NCBI GenBank assembly: GCA_028709135.1
Contig: JAQVXN010000159.1
Span: forward strand, 1-5,339
Length of the DNA: 5,339 nucleotides
Source: Bacteroidaceae bacterium
Lineage (GTDB): Bacteria; Bacteroidota; Bacteroidia; Bacteroidales; Bacteroidaceae
Reading direction: 5' to 3'
Below, one piece after another: positions 1-5,339 of the stretch (its first letter is position 1; every line of letters starts with the position of its first letter). Under the pieces are notes generated by a model. It saw nothing but the letters and a program-made list of their open reading frames with translations. It was not told the origin of the DNA and made no database searches. Made by a program: the position numbers and the translations under genes.

Positions 1-1
1 C

Positions 2-283
2 GTCACAACATATGCTGCCGATATTAGTTCTGCAACGTCTTCTCCCTTATTTACGATTTACGCCAATGGTGGTTATTTAACTGTTGACGGAGATAAAAAG
101 AAAAGTTCCTGCTTCAAAACAGCTACCAACATGTACTTTCATGATGGCACCATCAATGCTTATCCAAACATTAATTTGAAAGCAAAAGGTATTAAGGTGG
201 ATGGAAATTACTATTATACCAGTAAAGCCAAAACCAATGTAGTGCCTGACGTCGCTGGTCAGATGATTGTCATCGCACAATAA
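2..283 (+). CDS. C-terminal fragment of an unidentified, possibly surface or secreted protein
   Basis: An open frame enters from the left edge and ends at TAA 281-283, giving 93 residues with no start codon in view, so the gene is truncated by the window. The residues are rich in Gly, Asn, Thr, Tyr and Lys, with short alternating beta-like stretches such as YANGGYLTVDG, MYFHDGTINAY and AKGIKVDGNYYYT. The pattern of a glycine turn followed by a short strand resembles repetitive beta-structures, for example the carbohydrate-binding or beta-helix proteins common on Bacteroidales surfaces, but this is only a resemblance. One cysteine (in SSCFKT) is present. There is no transmembrane segment or sorting motif in this part, and its function cannot be named from the sequence. 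A strong intrinsic terminator follows 12 nt after the stop, so this is the last gene of its transcript. The reading frame is well supported; the identity is not. Confidence 0.7.
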   Translation, partial: VTTYAADISSATSSPLFTIYANGGYLTVDGDKKKSSCFKTATNMYFHDGTINAYPNINLKAKGIKVDGNYYYTSKAKTNVVPDVAGQMIVIAQ

Positions 284-295
284 ATTTCATTCAAG

Positions 296-331
296 TGCGC
301 ATCTTCAGAATAAAGAAGACGCGCATTTTTT
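296..331 (+). terminator. Intrinsic terminator after the left-edge gene
   Basis: The arms TGCGCATCTTC (296-306) and GAAGACGCGCA (315-325) pair at 10 of 11 positions, with one A-C mismatch. They enclose an 8-nt loop and are followed directly by six T (326-331). This is a textbook Rho-independent shape on the + strand and should end the transcript of the gene stopping at 283. It ends 7 nt before the start codon of the Ppx/GppA gene, an unusually tight fit. Confidence 0.8.
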
Positions 332-338
332 ATAACAA

Positions 339-1241
339 ATGACAAAATTAGCAGCAATAGATATCGGCAGTAATGCCATTCGTCTTTATATTAAGGACGT
401 TAACAACGTCAGGGAATCATATTGCCCAGGAAATGAGTCTCCCGAGGATTATTTTAATCGCGTAGCCATTCGTTTGGGTGACGATGTATATACTTCAGGC
501 TTTATTTCTATTGAAAAAGAGACACTCCTCATTTCAGCACTTAAGCAGTTCCGCATACTGATGGAATCCCATCATGTAGAAGAATATCGTGCCTGCGCCA
601 CAGCAAGTTTCCGAGATGCAAAGAATGGTGTAGAAGTTGCTACCCATATTTTTGAACAAACAGGCATTAAAGTTGAAATTATCTCAGGTTCTGAGGAGGT
701 TTCATTAGCCCGACGGGGTTTTTATGCTCAATACGGCGCTCAACATGGAGACTTTCTTTTCTGCGACGTTGGAGGAGGAAGTACAGATATTTGTCTTTGT
801 CACAACGAAAAAGAAATTCAATCACATTCTTTTGCCGTCGGTAGTATGCGCATGGTTAATCACTCCCAGAAAGCAGAAGATTTACAACAACTTACAGACA
901 TTCTGTCTCAGTGGAAAACACTCTTTCAAAACCCCATTCACGTTATTGGCAGCGGAGGTAGTATACACAAAATTTGTCAATTGTTTACCGATTCTACTGT
1001 TTCGGATTGCGTAACAGTCAATAACCTCTGCAAATTACGCGATGAACTCGCGCCACTCTCCACAGAACAAAAAATGGAGCGTTATCACTTGAAACGGGAC
1101 CGCGCAGAAATCATTGTCGAAGCCGCAGACATTTTTATTCGCATAGCACAGGCTACTGATTGCTCTGTCATTCACGCACCCGTAATCGGCGTGCGCGACG
1201 GCATCATCGCTTCTTTTCTTCAAGAAAGAGGTTTACTTTGA
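339..1241 (+). CDS. Ppx/GppA-family phosphatase (exopolyphosphatase / pppGpp phosphohydrolase-like)
   Basis: The 300-residue protein has the features of the Ppx/GppA family of the ASKHA (actin/Hsp70/sugar kinase) fold, cytoplasmic enzymes that remove phosphate from polyphosphate ends or from pppGpp. Visible in order are the N-terminal phosphate-1 loop IDIGSN (7-12), the family block ACATASFRDAKN (85-96), ISGSEE (115-120) carrying the conserved glutamates expected at the active site, the phosphate-2 loop DVGGGSTD (143-150), the glycine-rich IGSGGS (203-208), RDRAEI (253-258) and a C-terminal GVRDGII (284-290). The length fits the short two-domain form; the C-terminal HD-like extension of E. 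coli Ppx is absent. The ATG at 339 is chosen because the phosphate loop begins only six residues later. No clear Shine-Dalgarno or promoter is visible, and a terminator ends at 331. The next gene, pyrH, is convergent. The family is secure, but polyphosphate versus pppGpp as substrate cannot be decided here, so no symbol is given. Confidence 0.92.
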   Translation: MTKLAAIDIGSNAIRLYIKDVNNVRESYCPGNESPEDYFNRVAIRLGDDVYTSGFISIEKETLLISALKQFRILMESHHVEEYRACATASFRDAKNGVEVATHIFEQTGIKVEIISGSEEVSLARRGFYAQYGAQHGDFLFCDVGGGSTDICLCHNEKEIQSHSFAVGSMRMVNHSQKAEDLQQLTDILSQWKTLFQNPIHVIGSGGSIHKICQLFTDSTVSDCVTVNNLCKLRDELAPLSTEQKMERYHLKRDRAEIIVEAADIFIRIAQATDCSVIHAPVIGVRDGIIASFLQERGLL

Positions 1242-1245
1242 AATC

Positions 1246-1283
1246 AAAAAAATGGAGCACTCATCCAAAGCGGTGCTCCATTT
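1246..1283 (-). terminator. Shared hairpin terminator between convergent ppx-like gene and pyrH
   Basis: A perfect 11-bp stem, AAATGGAGCAC (1250-1260) with GTGCTCCATTT (1273-1283), encloses a 12-nt loop. Read on the - strand, the stem runs into seven consecutive T (complement of 1246-1252), so it is a strong intrinsic terminator for pyrH, about 33 nt past its stop. Read on the + strand, only TTT and then mixed AT-rich sequence follow, so it may also stop the Ppx/GppA transcript, which ends at 1241, but less efficiently. One bidirectional hairpin serving two convergent genes is the simplest reading. Confidence 0.82.
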
Positions 1284-1315
1284 CACTATATATATCTTAT
1301 TTGTAGAGTAACATT

Positions 1316-2026
1316 CTAATTGTGAACCAATGTGCCTATTTGTTCCCCATTTAATACTTTCTTCAAATTGCCGTAAACATCCATATTGAAAACATAAATC
1401 GGCAAGTTATTCTCTTTACACATTGTCGTAGCCGTCAAATCCATCACCTTCAATCCGCGATTATAAATCTCATCATACGTAAGATCGTGGAATTTCGTTG
1501 CTGATGGATCTTTTTCCGGATCCGCAGTATAAACGCCATCTACGCGGGTTCCTTTCAACATCACGTCAGCTTCTATTTTGATGCCGCGGAGCGAAGATCC
1601 TGTATCCGTTGTAAAATAAGGATTCCCGGTTCCGGCACTCATAATCACAACTTCGCCTCTACCTAGACAGCGTAACGCCTTCCATTTGCTATAAAACTCC
1701 CCAATCGGCTCCATTCTAATGGCCGTCAGCACACGACTTTTCACACCAACAGCATCTAATGCACTACTCAATGCCAAGCTGTTGATTACAGTAGCGCACA
1801 TACCCATCTGATCTCCTTTCACGCGATCAAAACCTTTGCCGGCGCCACTCAGTCCTCGAAAAATATTTCCGCCGCCTATCACGATACCGATTTCCACGCC
1901 CATATCGTGCGCTTCCTTTATTTGAGTAGCGTATTCTTTCAGGCGTTCCACGTCAATACCGGAACCTTTTTCTCCGGCCAGACTTTCGCCACTAAGTTTT
2001 AATAATACTCTTTTAAATATGGCCAT
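1316..2026 (-). CDS. pyrH: UMP kinase (uridylate kinase)
   Basis: PyrH phosphorylates UMP to UDP with ATP in the cytoplasm, an essential step of pyrimidine nucleotide synthesis. It is a hexameric amino-acid-kinase-fold enzyme unrelated to eukaryotic UMP/CMP kinase. The 236-residue product shows the nucleotide-binding KLSGE (10-14), GGGNIFRG (51-58), GDQMGM (71-76), the UMP-site region TGNPYFTTDT (133-142), KGTRVDGVYTADP (158-170) and the C-terminal IGTLVHN. The length and sequence closely match Bacteroidales PyrH as I remember it. The frame stays open upstream to 2065, but the start is placed at ATG 2026. MAIFKRVLLKLSGES is the family N-terminus, and the promoter -7 box at 2052-2059 lies inside the would-be extension. 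In many bacteria frr follows pyrH; here the gene is followed instead by its own terminator and a convergent phosphatase gene, so it appears monocistronic. Confidence 0.97.
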   Translation of the reverse strand: MAIFKRVLLKLSGESLAGEKGSGIDVERLKEYATQIKEAHDMGVEIGIVIGGGNIFRGLSGAGKGFDRVKGDQMGMCATVINSLALSSALDAVGVKSRVLTAIRMEPIGEFYSKWKALRCLGRGEVVIMSAGTGNPYFTTDTGSSLRGIKIEADVMLKGTRVDGVYTADPEKDPSATKFHDLTYDEIYNRGLKVMDLTATTMCKENNLPIYVFNMDVYGNLKKVLNGEQIGTLVHN

Positions 2027-2051
2027 TCTCTTTCTGTTTTTTCTTTGCATA

Positions 2052-2082
2052 CAAAGGTAGCACAAGTTGAGAGGAACACAAA
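2052..2082 (-). promoter_or_regulatory. Bacteroidetes-type promoter of pyrH
   Basis: On the - strand, TTTG (complement of 2079-2082) is followed after exactly 19 nt by TACCTTTG (complement of 2052-2059). This is a complete match to the Bacteroides primary-sigma consensus TTTG / TAnnTTTG. Transcription should begin a few bases downstream, near 2045, leaving a leader of about 20 nt before ATG 2026. The leader just before the ATG is purine-rich (AGAAAGAGA) rather than a canonical Shine-Dalgarno. The promoter shows that pyrH can be transcribed independently of tadA. Confidence 0.82.
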
Positions 2083-2123
2083 AAGAACGCTCTTTTTTTT
2101 CATTTCCACCAAAGCTTCCTTAT

Positions 2124-2558
2124 TTAATTGCGCTTTTTCTTAAAAAAACGCTGCATCAGGAGTGCCGCATCTTCAGCCAACACACCTTTTAAGACTTCCG
2201 TTTTGGGATGCAGGCACTGTGGCGCAAAATGAGTAAAACCACGTTTTACATCTTCAGCACCATAAACCAAACGTCCCAATTGAGCCCAACTTATCGCCCC
2301 GGCACACATGGTGCAAGGTTCCACTGTAACATATAGCGTACAATCTGTTAAATATTTACCGCCCAACGTACTTGCAGCTGCCGTAATTGCTTGCATTTCA
2401 GCGTGCGCCGTCACATCACAAAGACGCTCCGTCAAATTGTGGCTCCGCGCAATAATGCGGTCCCCGGCAACAATCACTGCCCCAACAGGCACTTCATCTT
2501 CCTCAAAAGCCCTATGAGCTTCCTCTAACGCCTTACGCATGTAGTATTCGTCGTCCAT
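2124..2558 (-). CDS. tadA: tRNA-specific adenosine deaminase, TadA family
   Basis: TadA deaminates the wobble adenosine 34 of tRNA-Arg(ACG) to inosine, allowing one tRNA to read CGU, CGC and CGA. The 144-residue product is a zinc-dependent cytidine/deoxycytidylate-deaminase fold. Numbered from ATG 2558, it has EVPVGAV (22-28), HNLTE (40-44), the zinc and proton-shuttle motif HAE (52-54) and PCTMC (81-85), whose two cysteines complete the zinc site. KYLTDCTLYVTVEPC and the basic C-terminus (FFKKKRN) also fit TadA. A frame extension begins at GTG 2576, but that codon overlaps a -7 promoter box, and ATG 2558 (MDDEYYMRKAL) matches the usual N-terminus, so the shorter start is preferred. It is followed by pyrH in the same direction 97 nt later, with pyrH having its own promoter. 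A related nucleobase deaminase is the main alternative, but the close TadA resemblance makes it less likely. Confidence 0.92.
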   Translation of the reverse strand: MDDEYYMRKALEEAHRAFEEDEVPVGAVIVAGDRIIARSHNLTERLCDVTAHAEMQAITAAASTLGGKYLTDCTLYVTVEPCTMCAGAISWAQLGRLVYGAEDVKRGFTHFAPQCLHPKTEVLKGVLAEDAALLMQRFFKKKRN

Positions 2559-2575
2559 CTCTTTTGATTTTTCCA

Positions 2576-2583
2576 CAAAGTTA
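2576..2583 (-). promoter_or_regulatory. Putative -7 box of the tadA promoter
   Basis: TAACTTTG on the - strand is a perfect TAnnTTTG box ending 17 nt before ATG 2558. I see no TTTG at the expected 19-21 nt upstream, where the strand reads TCAA or similar, so only half of the promoter is supported. Its position mirrors the better-supported pyrH promoter. It overlaps the alternative GTG start at 2576, which argues for translation from 2558. Confidence 0.5.
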
Positions 2584-2839
2584 TCATTAATTTCGAACTA
2601 CTTTGACGCAATATAAATTTTCTTTACACAGAAGGCCCTTCGCATGTTTGCATTCGTAAAAAGCAGGAGGCTTCTCGTCAAAAACAAGAGGCCACTTGTT
2701 AAAAACGCAATTGAAGATGTTTTTTTGAGAAAGTCATACATCATAAAAACACCCTCACAGAAACGGGCTTTTCGGCAGTCTTAAATCGTGTCATCAGAAT
2801 AAACAGCAGGTTAATATGCCGATATGAAATGAAAAAATG
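2584..2839. other. Divergent intergenic region between tadA and yraN
   Basis: This gene-free stretch separates the two divergent transcripts. It is AT-rich, with no ORF that looks coding on either strand and no tRNA-like or riboswitch-like structure that I can recognise. It contains a short palindrome GAAGGCCCTTC (2631-2641), the 21-nt degenerate repeats at 2655-2717 and a seven-T run near 2721-2727. From about 2728 to 2810 I see nothing specific. Putative promoter boxes lie at its two ends, one facing each way. Confidence 0.6.
2655..2717. repeat. Degenerate 21-nt tandem repeat, three units
   Basis: Three consecutive 21-nt units align: 2655-2675 (CGTAAAAAGCAGGAGGCTTCT), 2676-2696 (CGTCAAAAACAAGAGGCCACT) and the more decayed 2697-2717 (TGTTAAAAACGCAATTGAAGA). 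The shared frame is a Y-G-T start, an A-run, then a purine-rich GAGGC core. The first two match at 15 of 21 positions by eye. The second unit plus the start of the third forms a near-palindrome, AACAAG-a-GGCC-a-CTTGTT (2683-2700). From memory, phased palindromic repeats of this sort occur between genes in Prevotella and relatives, but no comparison was made. No function can be assigned. Confidence 0.55.
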
Positions 2840-2847
2840 TAATTTTG
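2815..2847 (+). promoter_or_regulatory. Putative promoter of the yraN-birA-MATE operon
   Basis: TAATTTTG (2840-2847) is a perfect TAnnTTTG box on the + strand, 18 nt before ATG 2866. The best -33 candidate is TATG at 2815-2818, three of four matches to TTTG at 21 nt spacing, so the upstream half is weak. The box includes the alternative TTG start at 2845, which supports ATG 2866 as the true start. It would drive all three downstream genes, since their gaps are too small for further promoters. Confidence 0.5.
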
Positions 2848-2865
2848 CAAACACAATCAAAACAA

Positions 2866-3285
2866 ATGGCCGCACATAATGAATTGGGAAAATGGGGAGA
2901 AGAGATGGCACAACGCTACTTACTACTCCATGGTTACCATATTTTAGACATAGACTGGCATTTGGGACATCGCGACTTGGACATTGTAACCGAGAAATTG
3001 GGATTTATTATTTTTGTAGAAGTCAAAACACGCTCCACGGATGATTTTATGGCACCTGAAGATGCTGTTAACAAAGAAAAAATCCGCAATCTCCTCACTG
3101 CCGGCAATGCCTACCTCACCAAATACAAAATTGACAAACCCTGCCAGTTCGACATTATCACCATTATCGGCAGCCCGGAAAATTTTCACATCGAGCACCA
3201 TAAAGAGGCCTTCGACGGCTATAACTGGAATGATGATTTTGAATACAAAGGCCTTTACGGCGGTACCCGACAAATAAAGAAGTAG
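2866..3285 (+). CDS. YraN/UPF0102 family protein (PD-(D/E)XK nuclease-like fold)
   Basis: The 139-residue protein belongs to UPF0102 (YraN), a widespread small family with a restriction-endonuclease-like fold whose cellular role is not established. It begins with the family motif NELGKWGEEMAQRYL (5-19). HRDLDIV (35-41) corresponds to the usual GEIDLI, and FVEVKTR (50-56) supplies the E-V-K of a PD-(D/E)XK site. Candidate metal-binding or catalytic residues are E12/E13, D39, E52 and K54, so the nuclease-like core looks intact. Residues 66-85 (DAVNKEKIRNLLTAGNAYLT) match the family's following helix. A tail of about 25 residues after 113, rich in aromatic and acidic residues, extends beyond the usual core of roughly 120. 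A TTG-initiated frame from 2845 exists, but ATG 2866 gives the family N-terminus and lies after the promoter box. It is first in an apparent operon, 5 nt before birA. Confidence 0.9.
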   Translation: MAAHNELGKWGEEMAQRYLLLHGYHILDIDWHLGHRDLDIVTEKLGFIIFVEVKTRSTDDFMAPEDAVNKEKIRNLLTAGNAYLTKYKIDKPCQFDIITIIGSPENFHIEHHKEAFDGYNWNDDFEYKGLYGGTRQIKK

Positions 3286-3290
3286 AGAAC

Positions 3291-4049
3291 ATGAACAACC
3301 ATTTATTTTTCATCACCCACCTGCCAGAGACGACTTCAACCAATGACGAAGTGAAACGCCTCCTCGCTATTCATGCTACAAAATATGTTGTTGCCACCAC
3401 ATCTTTTCAAACAGCCGGTCGTGGCCAACAAGACAACAAATGGGAGAGCCAACCCACCCAAAACCTTCTTTACAGTATAGGTGTTCGCCCCACCTTTTTA
3501 GCTCCGCGCAAACAATTCAGGCTTCTACAAGTAGCCTCACTTGCTGTCTGCAACGCCCTCAATGACTTATCTTCCGGATTTAAGATCAAATGGCCCAACG
3601 ACATTTACTACGAAGACCGCAAAATCAGTGGCACTCTGATTGAAAACGAACTTAACGGACAAAATTTTAAACAATGCATTCTGGGTACCGGTATTAACTT
3701 AAATCAAACCGAATTCTCCACATATCCTCCCAATCCCGTTTCGCTCAAACAAATTATCGGGCAAAATACGAATGGAGCCATACTTCTGGAACAAATTTTA
3801 AATCAATTCGACCTGCTTTATCAGAAACTCGAGCAGGGCGATGAATTTCAACTCGCTGCAGCATATCGCAGCCATCTTTTTCGCGGAGAAGGCGAATATC
3901 TATATCGCGATGAAGCAGGCACGTTCAATGCCAGCATACAAACTATTGAACCGGACGGGCATCTCGTTTTGCAAACATCAGACGGAACTCTGAAACGCTA
4001 TCATTTCAAAGAAGTAAAATACGTTTTCAAAGAAAGGGAATGTAACTAA
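3291..4049 (+). CDS. birA: Biotin--[acetyl-CoA-carboxylase] ligase, monofunctional (no HTH domain)
   Basis: BirA activates biotin with ATP to biotinyl-AMP and attaches it to a lysine of biotin carboxyl-carrier proteins in the cytoplasm. The 252-residue protein shows the biotin/lipoate-ligase signatures: ETTSTND (13-19), FQTAGRGQ (39-46) for the biotinyl-AMP loop, KWPNDI (100-105), KISGTLIE (111-118) with the conserved K111, and GTGINLN (132-138). A small C-terminal beta domain follows (about 199-247). The protein starts almost directly with the catalytic domain and lacks the N-terminal winged helix of E. coli BirA, so it is the monofunctional type and should not repress biotin genes itself. 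The loop reads GRGQQDNKW instead of the common GRGRxGRxW, a modest difference within the family. The start lies 5 nt after the yraN stop and the stop 2 nt before the MATE gene, so the three are probably cotranscribed and translationally coupled. Confidence 0.95.
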   Translation: MNNHLFFITHLPETTSTNDEVKRLLAIHATKYVVATTSFQTAGRGQQDNKWESQPTQNLLYSIGVRPTFLAPRKQFRLLQVASLAVCNALNDLSSGFKIKWPNDIYYEDRKISGTLIENELNGQNFKQCILGTGINLNQTEFSTYPPNPVSLKQIIGQNTNGAILLEQILNQFDLLYQKLEQGDEFQLAAAYRSHLFRGEGEYLYRDEAGTFNASIQTIEPDGHLVLQTSDGTLKRYHFKEVKYVFKERECN

Positions 4050-4051
4050 CC

Positions 4052-5339
4052 ATGAGCCATCGAACCATCTTGAAACTGGCTCTGCCCGCCATCGTGTCCA
4101 ACGTCACCGTGCCCCTTCTCGGACTGGTTGACACAGCTATCGTAGGGCATCTCGGTTCGCCTGTTTATATCGGCGCAATTGCCATTGGTGGCATGATTTT
4201 CAGCGTAATATATTGGATCTTCGGATTTCTGCGAGCCGGGACAAGCGGTTTCACTTCGCAAGCTTTTGGAGCCGGAAATACGCCGAATGTAAAAGCCACC
4301 TTGCAACGTTCCATACTCTTTGCTCTTGCTGTTGCCATTCTCCTCTTAGTTTTGCAAGTTCCCATCGCAAAAATAGCCTTTCGACTTTTAAACTCGTCTG
4401 CCGAGGTGGAAAACGCAGCACGCACCTATTTTTATATTTGCATTTGGGGCGCTCCAGCCGTACTACTTCTTTATGGCTTCAACGGTTGGTTCATTGGTCT
4501 CCAGAGTACCAAGAGCACCATGTTTATTTCGCTCATTCAGAATTTGTCCAACATCGTCTTAAGCCTACTTTTCGTCTTCGGCTTCGGCATGAGAGTAGCC
4601 GGAGTTGCACTTGGCACTCTCCTCGCACAATACATCGGACTGATCATGGCGCTGCACTTTTGGAAAACCCGTTTCAAATTATACTTTCACTTGGACTGGA
4701 CTAAAAAGGTACTGCAAAATAAGGACGAGATTCTGCGTTTTCTTCGTGTAAATCGGGACATCATGCTGCGTACATTGTGCATTCTGGCTGTGACAACTTT
4801 CTTTACGTCCATGGGAGCACGTCAGGGCAACCTCACATTGGCAGCCAACGCTATCTTGATCCAATTGTTTTATCTTTTCTCTTATTTTATGGATGGTTTC
4901 TCCAATGCCGGCGAAGCCTTGGCAGGCCAATATCACGGTGCACACGACACTTCCAATTTCAAGAAAACAGTGCACCTCGTTTTTTTTTGGGCTACCATTC
5001 TTTCTCTTTTCTGTTCCGTTGTTTATCTCTTGCTGGGCAAATTTATACTATCCCTTTTGACGAACAATCAAGAGGTACTAAAGCTGTCCTCACAATATTT
5101 CGGATGGACGGTTCTGGTACCCCTTGTCGGTTTCGCTGCATTCATTTGGGACGGCATCTTCATCGGCATTACGGCTACGCGCTATCTTTTCCTCTCAATG
5201 TTTCTCGCCACATGCGGATTTTTTATCGCCTTTGCTCTAACTTTTCCTTCTTGGGGCAATCACGGATTGTGGTTCTCCTTCTGCCTGTTTTTATTACTGC
5301 GTGGTCTTTTCCAAACGGCCTTTTACCCTCACCTACTCA
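4052..5339 (+). CDS. MATE family efflux transporter, DinF-like (3' end cut by window)
   Basis: The frame opens at ATG 4052 and is uninterrupted to the window edge: 429 complete codons with no stop, so probably only the last few residues are missing from a family usually near 440-450. It encodes an inner-membrane multidrug/toxin extrusion antiporter. Strongly hydrophobic segments recur along its whole length, consistent with 12 helices. The first, NVTVPLLGLVDTAIVGHLG (17-35), has the DinF-branch signature and D27, the likely counterpart of the proton-coupling aspartate in TM1. IYWIFGFLRAGTSGFTSQAFGAG (53-75) and the second-half counterpart YFMDGFSNAGEALAGQYHGA (278-297) mark the internal two-fold repeat. 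A charged cytoplasmic stretch (about 205-240) joins the halves. It begins 2 nt after the birA stop, so translation is likely coupled. The substrate cannot be inferred. The symbol dinF is withheld because no SOS context is visible. Confidence 0.94.
   Translation, partial: MSHRTILKLALPAIVSNVTVPLLGLVDTAIVGHLGSPVYIGAIAIGGMIFSVIYWIFGFLRAGTSGFTSQAFGAGNTPNVKATLQRSILFALAVAILLLVLQVPIAKIAFRLLNSSAEVENAARTYFYICIWGAPAVLLLYGFNGWFIGLQSTKSTMFISLIQNLSNIVLSLLFVFGFGMRVAGVALGTLLAQYIGLIMALHFWKTRFKLYFHLDWTKKVLQNKDEILRFLRVNRDIMLRTLCILAVTTFFTSMGARQGNLTLAANAILIQLFYLFSYFMDGFSNAGEALAGQYHGAHDTSNFKKTVHLVFFWATILSLFCSVVYLLLGKFILSLLTNNQEVLKLSSQYFGWTVLVPLVGFAAFIWDGIFIGITATRYLFLSMFLATCGFFIAFALTFPSWGNHGLWFSFCLFLLLRGLFQTAFYPHLL

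Noticed and set aside
724..1223. Alternative frames on both strands within the Ppx/GppA gene.
   Set aside because: They overlap a gene with all family motifs in frame and have no recognisable features of their own.
1655..1678. PyrH residues 117-124 (LRCLGRGE) differ from the more usual acidic sequence here, raising a possible compensated frameshift.
   Set aside because: The segment aligns without gaps to a typical A-I-E-A-(L/M)-E-x-G-E pattern and flanking motifs are intact, so ordinary substitutions explain it.
2080..2097. AT-rich stem AAAAAGA / TCTTTTT with a 4-nt loop between tadA and pyrH, considered as a tadA terminator.
   Set aside because: The seven-pair stem has only one G-C pair, and it overlaps the -33 box of the pyrH promoter. 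It is too weak to call a terminator; tadA may simply read through into pyrH.
2308..2517. A + strand frame of 69 codons across tadA.
   Set aside because: It is the antisense of conserved TadA catalytic motifs and has no independent support.
2631..2641. Palindrome GAAGGCCCTTC as a possible operator.
   Set aside because: It is short and isolated, and is not placed at a recognisable promoter; chance is a sufficient explanation.
4046..4975. Several open frames on the opposite strand and in other + frames across the 4046-4975 region.
   Set aside because: They are Ser/Arg/Cys/His-rich translations lying over the continuous MATE transporter frame and show no family motifs; they are shadows.

Overview
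The window looks like ordinary chromosome from a member of the Bacteroidales, probably near Bacteroides, Prevotella or Alloprevotella. Three things point there. The UMP kinase and TadA proteins read like Bacteroidales versions. There are no clear Shine-Dalgarno sequences. Perfect Bacteroidetes -7 boxes (TAnnTTTG) lie just before three of the genes, and one has a matching TTTG -33 box at 19 nt. The genus is inferred from protein resemblance and was not searched.

Layout, left to right. Positions 2-283 (+) hold the C-terminal 93 residues of an unidentified protein, followed by a good intrinsic terminator. Next is a Ppx/GppA-family phosphatase (339-1241, +), which starts only 7 nt after the terminator's T-run. 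It converges on pyrH (1316-2026, -) across a shared hairpin whose strong T-tract serves the pyrH side. Upstream of pyrH, with its own promoter, is tadA (2124-2558, -). A divergent gap of about 300 bp follows, containing degenerate 21-nt repeats and putative promoters facing both ways. On its far side is a tightly packed + strand run: a YraN/UPF0102 protein (2866-3285), a biotin-protein ligase without a DNA-binding domain (3291-4049), and a DinF-like MATE transporter (4052 to the window end, lacking only its last residues). Gaps of 5 and 2 nt imply one transcript.

Functionally these are mainly housekeeping genes: stress nucleotide or polyphosphate turnover (Ppx/GppA), pyrimidine nucleotide synthesis (PyrH), wobble-inosine formation in tRNA-Arg (TadA), biotinylation of carboxylases (BirA) and export (MATE). 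They do not form one pathway. I found no mobile element, CRISPR array, RNA gene or defence system, and nothing that amounts to a new biological system. The points most worth a second look are regulatory: the terminator abutting ppx, the promoter boxes that settle three start codons, and the repeat cluster between tadA and yraN.
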